54,656 nt of DNA from Ferruginibacter sp. HRS2-29 (GTDB lineage: Bacteria; Bacteroidota; Bacteroidia; Chitinophagales; Chitinophagaceae): NCBI RefSeq assembly GCF_024343615.1, contig NZ_RJUB01000013.1, forward strand, positions 1 through 54,656. The letters run 5' to 3'. The notes beneath the pieces were generated by a model, which searched no databases, was not told the DNA's origin, and saw only the letters and a list, made by a program, of their open reading frames with translations. The translations under genes were made by a program, and so were the position numbers. Positions within the stretch are counted from its first letter, which is position 1. The number at the start of each line of letters is the position of its first letter. Shown one piece after another: positions 35,838 through 42,943 of this stretch.

Positions 35838-38054
35838 ATGAGAATCAGTATTGCTATTGCCGCCCTGATGTTACTCGGATCTGTAAGGATGCAGGCGCAG
35901 ACAAAAACACCCGTTTATCTCGACGAAACAAAACCGATCAGGGAACGTGTGGAAGATGCCCTTTCCAGAATGACCACGCAGGAAAAGATCGCGATGATAC
36001 ATGCGCAGTCGAAGTTCAGTTCGGCCGGCGTACCCCGCCTTGGCATCCCCGATATCTGGATGACAGATGGGCCGCATGGCATCCGTCCCGATGTACTCTG
36101 GGACGAATGGAAGCAGGCAGGTTTTACCAACGATTCCTGTATCGCGTTTCCCGCGCTCACTGCGCTGGCGGCTACCTGGAACAAAGACCTGGCATTGCTG
36201 TACGGAACTTCCATTGGCGAAGAAGCACGCTACCGCAACAAAACCGTATTGCTTGGCCCGGGGGTAAATATTTACCGTACTCCGCTCAACGGCCGAAATT
36301 TCGAATACATGGGAGAAGATCCTTTTCTTACTTCCAAAATGGTAGTGCCTTATATCAAAGGGGTACAGTCGAATGGCGTGGCTACCTGCGTAAAACATTT
36401 TGCCCTCAACAACCAGGAAACCGACCGGCATAAAGTAAATGTGAATGTAGACGACCGTGCTTTGTACGAGATCTACCTGCCTGCATTCAAAGCGGCGGTG
36501 CAGGAAGGCGGAACACTGGCCATCATGGGTTCTTACAATAAATACAAAGGCCAGCATTGCTGCCACAACCAATACCTGCTCAATGATATCCTCCGTGGTG
36601 AGTGGGGCTTTGAAGGCGTAGTGGTAGCTGACTGGGGCGGTGTGCATGATACCAGACAGGCCATCACCAACGGACTGGATATGGAATTCGGTACCTGGAC
36701 TGACGGCCTTTCCTGGGGTACCAGCAATGCGTACGATAACTATTATCTCGCAAGGCCATACCTCGACCTGATCAACAAAGGCGAAGCAGGCACCAAAGAA
36801 CTGGATGAAAAAGTGCGCCGCATCTTACGCCTGTCATTTTTGACGAACATGAATACCAAAAGGCCTTTTGGGTCATTCGGTACACCGGAACATGCATTGG
36901 CCGGCCGCAGGATCGCGGAAGAAGGGATCGTGCTGTTGCAGAACAACAACAATGTATTGCCCATCGATCTTTCCAAAACAAAAAAGATAGCGGTCATCGG
37001 CGAAAATGCCATCAAGATGATGACTGTTGGCGGAGGTAGTTCTTCGCTGAAAGCGAAATATGAAATATCACCCCTGGAAGGCTTGAAAAAAAGGATCGGC
37101 ACCCAGGCGGAGATCGTGTATGCACGTGGTTATGTAGGCGATACCAGCAATAATTACAATGGTGTGGCATCCGGCCAGGATCTTTCAGAAAAACGTTCGG
37201 CTGAAGTGTTGCTCGCGGAGGCGCTGAAAGTAGCCAAAGATGCCGATGTGGTGATCTTTTTCGGAGGCCTCAACAAAAGCGATTTCCAGGATAGCGAAGG
37301 TAACGACCGTAAATCACTGGGGCTTCCATACAACCAGGATAAAGTAGTGAGCGAACTGGCAAAAGTGAATAAAAAACTGGTTTTTGTAAATATTTCCGGT
37401 AATGCCGTAGCGATGCCATGGGTAAAAGAAGTGCCTTCTATAGTACAGGGCTGGTTTCTTGGAACTGAAGCCGGTACTGCGTTAGCGGAAGTATTGGTAG
37501 GAGATGTGAACCCTTCGGGGAAACTCACATTCACCTTCCCGGTAAAACTGGAAGACAATGGGGCTCATTCTACAGGAGAATTTCCGGGTAACGGAGAAGT
37601 GACCTACAAAGAAGGCATATTCGTAGGTTACCGCTGGGCGGAAAAACAAAAGATAAAACCTTTGTTCAGCTTTGGCCATGGCCTGAGCTACACTACATTT
37701 GAATACGGGGCTGTTACAGCAGATAAAAAAACAATGTCTTCTTCCGACAAGATCACTTTCAACGTTACCATAAAAAACAAAGGTACCCGTGATGGTTCCG
37801 AAACGGTTCAGTTGTATATCACCGATGTAAAATCGTCGTTGCCACGCCCCGTGAAAGAACTGAAAGGATTTGAAAAAGTATTCCTGAAAGCAGGGGAGCA
37901 AAAAACGGTCTCTATCACCGTGGATAAATCTGCGCTCAGTTTCTTCGACGATAAAAAACACGCGTGGGTAGCTGAACCGGGCGATTTTGAAGCGCTGATC
38001 GGCGCATCTTCCTCAGATATCAGGTCGAAAGTAAAATTTGCGTTGGCGGATTGA
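35838..38054 (+). CDS. Glycoside hydrolase family 3 beta-glycosidase, secreted
   Basis: 738 residues with signal peptide 1-20. The N-terminal (beta/alpha)8 domain (about 30-335) carries 'CVKHFALNNQETDRH' (184-198) and the nucleophile Asp265 in 'VVVADWGGVHDTRQA'. The second alpha/beta domain (about 355-570) has 'NKSDFQDSEGNDRKSLGLPYNQ', where Glu487 is the likely acid/base. A fibronectin type III-like domain (about 630-735, 'GTRDGSETVQLYITDVKSSLPRPVKELKGFEKVFLKAGE') ends the protein. The enzyme removes terminal beta-linked sugars (glucose or xylose) in the periplasm. No SusC/SusD genes adjoin, so it is not part of a visible polysaccharide utilisation locus. A terminator follows. Confidence 0.93.
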   Translation: MRISIAIAALMLLGSVRMQAQTKTPVYLDETKPIRERVEDALSRMTTQEKIAMIHAQSKFSSAGVPRLGIPDIWMTDGPHGIRPDVLWDEWKQAGFTNDSCIAFPALTALAATWNKDLALLYGTSIGEEARYRNKTVLLGPGVNIYRTPLNGRNFEYMGEDPFLTSKMVVPYIKGVQSNGVATCVKHFALNNQETDRHKVNVNVDDRALYEIYLPAFKAAVQEGGTLAIMGSYNKYKGQHCCHNQYLLNDILRGEWGFEGVVVADWGGVHDTRQAITNGLDMEFGTWTDGLSWGTSNAYDNYYLARPYLDLINKGEAGTKELDEKVRRILRLSFLTNMNTKRPFGSFGTPEHALAGRRIAEEGIVLLQNNNNVLPIDLSKTKKIAVIGENAIKMMTVGGGSSSLKAKYEISPLEGLKKRIGTQAEIVYARGYVGDTSNNYNGVASGQDLSEKRSAEVLLAEALKVAKDADVVIFFGGLNKSDFQDSEGNDRKSLGLPYNQDKVVSELAKVNKKLVFVNISGNAVAMPWVKEVPSIVQGWFLGTEAGTALAEVLVGDVNPSGKLTFTFPVKLEDNGAHSTGEFPGNGEVTYKEGIFVGYRWAEKQKIKPLFSFGHGLSYTTFEYGAVTADKKTMSSSDKITFNVTIKNKGTRDGSETVQLYITDVKSSLPRPVKELKGFEKVFLKAGEQKTVSITVDKSALSFFDDKKHAWVAEPGDFEALIGASSSDIRSKVKFALAD

Positions 38055-38084
38055 TCTTCCCGCAAAGACGTTGGAATAAAATAC

Positions 38085-38112
38085 AAAACGCAAAGGAAAC
38101 CCTTTGCGTTTT
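38085..38112 (+). terminator. Terminator of the GH3 gene
   Basis: AAAACGCAAAGG, loop AAAC, CCTTTGCGTTTT with a further TT: a 12-bp perfect stem. Confidence 0.88.
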
Positions 38113-38154
38113 TTGCGTTAAATACTATTAACTTCATTCCCAAAAACTGCACAA

Positions 38155-38643
38155 ATGAGAATCATTTATTTGCTTTTATTTTTATTGGCTGCCGCAACAG
38201 GATATGCGCAAACCGCTAAACCCACCATCAACGATCTTTCTTTCATGGCAGGCACCTGGACGCAGGACCACGAGTGGGGATGGATGGAAGAGCATTGGAG
38301 TAAACCTATGGGCAATTGTATGGCTTCCAGCTTTCGCTGTGTGAAGGATGGCAAAGTAGTTTTTTATGAATTTATGGTGATCGAGCAGGACTCATCAGGA
38401 CCGGTATTGAAGCTGCGGCATTTTAATGCAGGCAATATCGCCTGGGAAGATAAAAATTCACCTGTTGAATTTGTGGTCTTGTCCATTCAAAAAAACAGCG
38501 TCGTTTTTGAATCCAGGGATAAAACGTTGAAAATTACCTATACAGTCGTTCCGGAAAAACAGATGAATATCATTCTTGATGAAAAAAATAAAGAGGGCAT
38601 ATGGAGCGCTACCAGCTTTAACTTGAAGTACAGTAAGAATTAG
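38155..38643 (+). CDS. Secreted DUF6265 family protein
   Basis: 162 residues with a signal peptide (1-19, 'ATGYAQ'). 'INDLSFMAGTWTQDHEWGWMEEHWSKPMGNCMASSFRCVKDGKVVFYEFMVIEQ' is the pattern of DUF6265, a lipocalin-like beta-barrel family whose members begin with 'F(L/M)AG(T/S)W'. Function is unknown; a small ligand may bind in the barrel. It is followed by an imperfect terminator hairpin. No operon partner. Confidence 0.82.
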   Translation: MRIIYLLLFLLAAATGYAQTAKPTINDLSFMAGTWTQDHEWGWMEEHWSKPMGNCMASSFRCVKDGKVVFYEFMVIEQDSSGPVLKLRHFNAGNIAWEDKNSPVEFVVLSIQKNSVVFESRDKTLKITYTVVPEKQMNIILDEKNKEGIWSATSFNLKYSKN

Positions 38644-39050
38644 GCGGGGTTTCCATCAAATAAGGTTAGTCCTGTACAACAGGCGCAAAGGAAATATCCT
38701 TAGCGCCTCTTTTGTTTTTAACTTGGCGCCTTTGCGTGAAATCTCTGTTCGTCTACCTCTTTTCCACATTCGTCTACTTCGGCCGATTTGCCATTGCCGG
38801 TTGACGGAAATTTCGTTTCTTTAGAGGGCAACATCACCCGTGCAGCACAGCACAAAAATCCACAGTTGCTTTATCCTTACAAGTTGTGCACCAGGCAGAT
38901 AGGCACTTGCACCTATAATACACACTCGTTTAACACGATCTTGCCTGGTTGTGAAGGCTTTTCTTTGCGTTTATTCAGGCATTTTATTCTCATACCAACT
39001 GATCGTCACCGTGTAGTGGCGGAGCTAAACATATTTTAAAAAGCAGGAAA
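38644..39050. other. Gene-free stretch with one terminator-like hairpin
   Basis: AGGCGCAAAGGA (38681-38692) pairs with TCCTTAGCGCCT (38697-38708) with one bulge or mismatch, then CTTTTG: probable terminator of the DUF6265 gene. A further TTGGCGCCTTTGCG lies at about 38721. The rest shows no clear reading frame. Confidence 0.5.
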
Positions 39051-39968
39051 TTGGACAACGAAACAAAACTACCTCAGCAGGACCCACCAGGGGATGAGCC
39101 ATTGAAACAAACCCCGGACGAAACGGCTTCGTCTGCGGATGTATTTTCAGCAACGAATGAAATTTCAGATCTGGAACCGCAGCCTTCAACCCCCAACCCT
39201 CAACCTTCAACCACCGAAGACATGGAAGTTCATCACCATACACACGCCGGCCACGGCAAAAAAACATGGAAAGATTATTTTTGGGAATTCCTGATGTTAT
39301 TCCTCGCCGTGTTCTGCGGTTTCCTGGCGGAATATCAGTTAGAGCATGTGATCGAGCATCAGCGGGAAAAAGAATTCATCCGGTCGATGGTGGAAGATCT
39401 GCAAACCGATCATCAGCAAATTGATAAGTATGTATCCAAACTCGAGCTTGGCCGCAACCAGATGGATTCGTTGATCACCCTGCTGGATGACAATGCCCAT
39501 ATCAAACAAAATGGCAACCTGTTATATTACTTCGGCAGGATCAGTCCAAGGTTGGATGCACTCACCATCAATAACCGCACATTCGACCAGTTAAAGAATT
39601 CCGGCGGCTTCCGGCTGATTCGTAATAACAAGGCAGCAGAAAAGATCATGAGTTATTACGGCAGCATTCAATACGTACGCCAACTCGAAGAATTGTATGC
39701 CCAGGAATTTTACGAATATAAAAAACTCGCATCAGGAATATTTGAACCATCTGTTTTTAGAAAGATGGAACGCCCGGATGGCAGTATTTCCCGCGAAGCG
39801 GATAACCCGTCTCTGCCGACAAACGATCCCAAACAGCTGAAAGGGCTCAGTGTGTTTGCGGTGTACATGAATGGCAGCAGGCGATCATTGATACCGGTGG
39901 TGGATTCGGTGCAAAAAAGTGGAGATGAACTGGCGGCTTATCTGAAGAAATCTTACAAGCTTGACTAA
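39051..39968 (+). CDS. Conserved membrane protein ('MEVHHH' family, one membrane segment)
   Basis: Up to 305 residues if the TTG at 39051 (preceded by AGGAAA) is the start; an alternative is the ATG at 39222, giving 248 residues from 'MEVHHHTHAGHGKKTWKDYF'. The His-rich 'MEVHHHTH', the membrane segment 'FWEFLMLFLAVFCGFLAEYQLEH' (about 87-107) and the soluble helical remainder are typical of a common uncharacterised Bacteroidota family. If the longer start is real, the N-terminal 57 residues are acidic and contain 'PSTPNPQPSTT', encoded by a 7-bp tandem repeat. Function is unknown. Confidence 0.72.
   Translation: MDNETKLPQQDPPGDEPLKQTPDETASSADVFSATNEISDLEPQPSTPNPQPSTTEDMEVHHHTHAGHGKKTWKDYFWEFLMLFLAVFCGFLAEYQLEHVIEHQREKEFIRSMVEDLQTDHQQIDKYVSKLELGRNQMDSLITLLDDNAHIKQNGNLLYYFGRISPRLDALTINNRTFDQLKNSGGFRLIRNNKAAEKIMSYYGSIQYVRQLEELYAQEFYEYKKLASGIFEPSVFRKMERPDGSISREADNPSLPTNDPKQLKGLSVFAVYMNGSRRSLIPVVDSVQKSGDELAAYLKKSYKLD
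39183..39217 (+). repeat. 7-bp repeats (CCTTCAA) inside a reading frame
   Basis: CCTTCAA, CCCCCAA, CCCTCAA, CCTTCAA, CCACCGA. The same unit makes up intergenic DNA at about 52800-52866. Here it is read as Pro/Ser/Thr/Asn/Gln-rich peptide in the N-terminal part of the 'MEVHHH' family gene. Confidence 0.75.
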
Positions 39969-39973
39969 TGTAC

Positions 39974-40018
39974 GTTGAAGCTCCAGCTTCGACTGTATAT
40001 TGAAGTTCCAGCTTCGAC
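39974..40018. repeat. Two copies of TTGAAGYTCCAGCTTCGAC
   Basis: GTTGAAGCTCCAGCTTCGAC (39974-39993) and ATTGAAGTTCCAGCTTCGAC (39999-40018), each with GAAGC/GCTTC ends able to pair. They fill the gap before the SnoaL-like gene. Confidence 0.7.
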
Positions 40019-40057
40019 AAATAAAAAAGAAAACAACAAAACCCAATACTAACATCA

Positions 40058-40567
40058 ATGAAACAATTAACCCTACTAACCTTCACGTTTATTTTTTTTG
40101 CAGCATGCAAAACACCGGTACATGACCAACACGCAGATACTGCCAAAGTAAATGCCGTGCTCGATTCATTGAATGCTACTGCCGCCCGTGCAGATTTCAA
40201 TGCATATTTCAAACTATATGCAGACCAATCGATCTTCACCGGAACGGATGCCACCGAACGCTGGGACAAAAAACAATTCATGGCATATGCCAAGCCGTTT
40301 TTTGATAAAGGCAAAGCCTGGAACTTCCGTTCGATGGAGCGCCATATCAGCTTCGACACTACCGGTAACCTTGCCTGGTTTGATGAATTGCTGAATACAC
40401 AAATGAAGATTTGCCGTGGATCAGGCGTGCTGGTAAAACAAGGCGATGACTGGAAGATCAGACAATATATTCTTTCCACTACCATTCCGAATGAACAGAT
40501 GGATTCGGTAACGGGAATGAAGGCCGCCATTGAAGATGGCATCATCGGTAGTTATCCGGTTAAATAA
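40058..40567 (+). CDS. SnoaL-like (NTF2-fold) lipoprotein
   Basis: 169 residues. Signal peptide with lipobox 'FFAAC' (Cys17), so a lipoprotein. The mature domain, from 'AKVNAVLDSLNATAARADFNAYFKLYADQSIFTGTDATERWDKKQFMAYAKPFFDKGKAW' to 'DWKIRQYILSTTIPNE', fits the SnoaL_3-type NTF2 fold, a cone that holds small ligands. It lies upstream of the kinase run, 149 bp before the first kinase. The N-terminal domain of the fourth kinase (46455) belongs to the same fold, so this lipoprotein may feed or sense the same type of ligand; that is inference. Confidence 0.8.
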   Translation: MKQLTLLTFTFIFFAACKTPVHDQHADTAKVNAVLDSLNATAARADFNAYFKLYADQSIFTGTDATERWDKKQFMAYAKPFFDKGKAWNFRSMERHISFDTTGNLAWFDELLNTQMKICRGSGVLVKQGDDWKIRQYILSTTIPNEQMDSVTGMKAAIEDGIIGSYPVK

Positions 40568-40630
40568 TAAAAAGCGTGCAGGATCGGAAAACGTGGGGTA
40601 CACACTCATTCCCTTTTTCCGGAACATTGC

Positions 40631-40717
40631 AAAGGCCACAACGGGGAATTGAAAGTAGCAACCGAAGAAGAAAAAGGTATCACATTCACGATCATTTTAC
40701 CAACAAATAATTCCTGA
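40631..40717 (+). pseudogene. C-terminal relic of a fifth histidine kinase
   Basis: 28 codons from 40631, ending in TGA at 40715-40717, read 'KGHNGELKVATEEEKG...FTIILP', which matches the last 28 residues of the four kinases downstream ('KAHGGELKVETEEGAGTTFIIQL' type). Nothing upstream of about 40628 matches a kinase, so the rest has been lost. The TGA overlaps the ATG of the first intact kinase (TGATG), the arrangement of a translationally coupled operon. It is too short to be functional. Confidence 0.75.
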
Positions 40718-42942
40718 TGAGATCATGCTGTTTATATATCGTTTTATTGTTGGTTTCTGTTCATACGTTGGCGCAGCAGGCTTTTCAGCTGAAAGAGTTG
40801 CCCAAAGCGGAAACCTTGCTCACGGGCTGGAAAATGTATGCGGGTGATGATCCGCGATTTGCTGATCCGTCTTTTGATGACAGTAAATGGCAGCCTGTTG
40901 ATCTGAAAAGAGATGTAGCAGAATTTTCTGAATTTAAAAAAACGGGTATCATCTGGGTACGTTTGCAACTCAGTGTAGATAGTGGAGTGGCCGTGAATCA
41001 ACTCGCTGCACACGTTGCCCAATACAGCGCTTCCGAAATTTACCTGAACGGTAAACTGATCAAAAAATACGGAACGGTAAATGCCGATCCCGCAAAAACA
41101 GTGGCTTACCTGCCTTCCGGTATGCCGTTCGATCTCAACCTTATCCCCGGAAAAAGCAATGTGATGGCCGTAAGGCTGGCCTGGCAAAAAAATATCCCTT
41201 ACATCTCTTACCTGAATGAATCTTTGCCGGCCTTTAATTTTTTTATAGATGATAAAGAAAATGCTGTAAAGAGTTATGAGCATTCGCAATGGCATACGAA
41301 GATGTACATTATCATTTTCAGTATCAGTTCCGGCACAGTACTGATCATTGGCTTCATTTACCTGTTATATTTTTTATTCGACAGGAGCCAGAAATTGCAT
41401 TTGTATTATGCACTGGCAATGTTGGCGCAATGCCTGAATGCTTTACCGGTAGAGGTTTTCGGCACAGACCGCTTTGGTGTGCTGGGTCCACTCATGTGGG
41501 TGTTTTTTGCGGAAGCGGCGGCTTACACACTCAGTATGTTCTTCATCGTGTTGACGATCTACACCATTTTCAATTATCCTTACCGGTTATTCTTTAAGAT
41601 TGTGTCTGTAGTCAGCATCATACTTGTAGTAAGCATGTATTGGTATGGCACGAAGTCATTTTTTATCATCTCCTATATATATCCGGCATTGTATCTTTTT
41701 ACCGCTGTATACGCCTGCATCTGGGCGATGAAGAAAAAGAAACGGGATGCCGGTATCCTGCTGGCGGGGTTGTTGGTATTTGCGCTCACCACACTTTTGT
41801 CGGCGGTGATCACGATCAACAGCATTTTTGCACAATTGTTTTTTTACATTTCTCAAATGTTCTTCCCCATCGGGATGTCTTTTTATTTAGCGATACAAAG
41901 TTCGCTGCGCAGTAAACAATTGCAGGCAAGCCTCGAAGATGTTCAGACATTATCGGAAAAAAACCTGGCGCATGAACAGGAAAAACAATTGTTGTTATCT
42001 AACCAGAATACGCTGCTGGAGTTACAGGTAAATGAACGCACGGCTGAACTGAACAAATCTTTGATTGATCTCAAATCCACGCAATCGCAATTGATACAGG
42101 CGGAAAAAATGGCTTCACTCGGCGAACTCACCGCCGGCATCGCTCACGAAATACAAAACCCGTTGAACTTCGTCAATAATTTTTCGGAAGTAAGTAATGA
42201 ACTCATTGATGAAATGAATGAAGAATTGGAAAAAGGTGATATCGGAGAAGCGAAAGCGATCTCAGCGGATATCAAACAAAATCTTGAAAAAATAAATCAT
42301 CACGGAAAACGTGCCGATGCCATTGTAAAAGGCATGCTGCAACACAGCAGCAGTAAGGGCGGACAGAAAGAACTGACTGATATCAATAAATTGGCAGACG
42401 AATATTTACGACTGGCCTATCATGGATTGCGGGCAAAGGATAAATCTTTCAACGCTACTTTGAAAACCGATTTCGACGAAACCATTGGTAAGATCAACAT
42501 CGTTCCGCAGGATATGGGAAGGGTTTTGCTAAACCTTATCACGAATGCTCTTTACGCAGTAAACCTCCGGGGTTTTCAAAAACCCGGAGGTTTACTCCCA
42601 ACCTCCGGGCGTTTGAACGAATCAAACACTCCGGGGTTAGAAGAAAACCCCGGAGGTTTACTTCCTTACGAACCCACCGTTACAATAACGTCTTCCCGTC
42701 TTCCCGGCAAAACCCCTGGAAGCATTTTAATTTCGGTGAAAGACAATGGCAACGGCATTCCACAAAACATCATCGAGAAAATCTTCCAGCCCTTCTTCAC
42801 CACCAAGCCCACCGGGCAAGGAACTGGCCTGGGTTTGAGCCTGGCGTATGATATTGTGAAAGCGCATGGCGGGGAATTGAAAGTAGAAACGGAAGAAGGA
42901 GCAGGGACAACATTTATCATACAACTGAACGGAACCAATTGA
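40717..42942 (+). CDS. 7TM-DISM sensor histidine kinase (HK1)
   Basis: 741 residues. Signal peptide (1-19); periplasmic domain (about 22-185) with a galactose-binding-like 'FADPSFDDSKWQPVDL' and 'AQYSASEIYLNGKLIKKYG'; seven membrane segments (about 196-398) as in 7TMR-DISM receptors; a coiled linker; dimerisation/phosphoacceptor domain with His477 in 'GELTAGIAHEIQNPLNF'; HATPase domain with N-box 'LITNALYAV', G1 'DNGNGIP', F-box and G2 'GQGTGLGLSLAYDI'. Residues 615-648 are a palindromic repeat insert and 659-664 a second short insert. It autophosphorylates in response to an unknown, probably carbohydrate-like, signal. The start overlaps the kinase relic; the next kinase starts 1 bp after the stop. 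Confidence 0.9.
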   Translation: MRSCCLYIVLLLVSVHTLAQQAFQLKELPKAETLLTGWKMYAGDDPRFADPSFDDSKWQPVDLKRDVAEFSEFKKTGIIWVRLQLSVDSGVAVNQLAAHVAQYSASEIYLNGKLIKKYGTVNADPAKTVAYLPSGMPFDLNLIPGKSNVMAVRLAWQKNIPYISYLNESLPAFNFFIDDKENAVKSYEHSQWHTKMYIIIFSISSGTVLIIGFIYLLYFLFDRSQKLHLYYALAMLAQCLNALPVEVFGTDRFGVLGPLMWVFFAEAAAYTLSMFFIVLTIYTIFNYPYRLFFKIVSVVSIILVVSMYWYGTKSFFIISYIYPALYLFTAVYACIWAMKKKKRDAGILLAGLLVFALTTLLSAVITINSIFAQLFFYISQMFFPIGMSFYLAIQSSLRSKQLQASLEDVQTLSEKNLAHEQEKQLLLSNQNTLLELQVNERTAELNKSLIDLKSTQSQLIQAEKMASLGELTAGIAHEIQNPLNFVNNFSEVSNELIDEMNEELEKGDIGEAKAISADIKQNLEKINHHGKRADAIVKGMLQHSSSKGGQKELTDINKLADEYLRLAYHGLRAKDKSFNATLKTDFDETIGKINIVPQDMGRVLLNLITNALYAVNLRGFQKPGGLLPTSGRLNESNTPGLEENPGGLLPYEPTVTITSSRLPGKTPGSILISVKDNGNGIPQNIIEKIFQPFFTTKPTGQGTGLGLSLAYDIVKAHGGELKVETEEGAGTTFIIQLNGTN
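42561..42659 (+). repeat. CCGGAGG palindromic element in frame in HK1
   Basis: 99 bp (33 codons) made of AAACCTCCGGGGTTT, AAACCCGGAGGTTT, CCTCCGGGCGTTTG, CACTCCGGGGTT and AAACCCCGGAGGTTT. It encodes a Gly/Pro/Ser/Asn-rich loop (KPGG, TSGRLNESN, PGLEENPGG). It differs from the copy in HK2 at only four positions in 99, more alike than the coding DNA on either side. Confidence 0.9.
42691..42712 (+). repeat. In-frame 22-bp copy of the repeat at 9-30
   Basis: Exact match to the non-coding 22-bp sequence at 9-30, here read as 'SSRLPGK' in a loop of HK1's ATPase domain, 31 bp after the CCGGAGG element. Confidence 0.75.
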
Positions 42943-42943
42943 T

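Noticed and set aside
35838..38643. Polysaccharide utilisation locus around the GH3 gene
   Set aside because: No SusC, SusD, sugar regulator or second glycosidase nearby.
40631..40717. Functional small protein
   Set aside because: It matches only the last 28 residues of kinases and has no start; a relic is the better reading.
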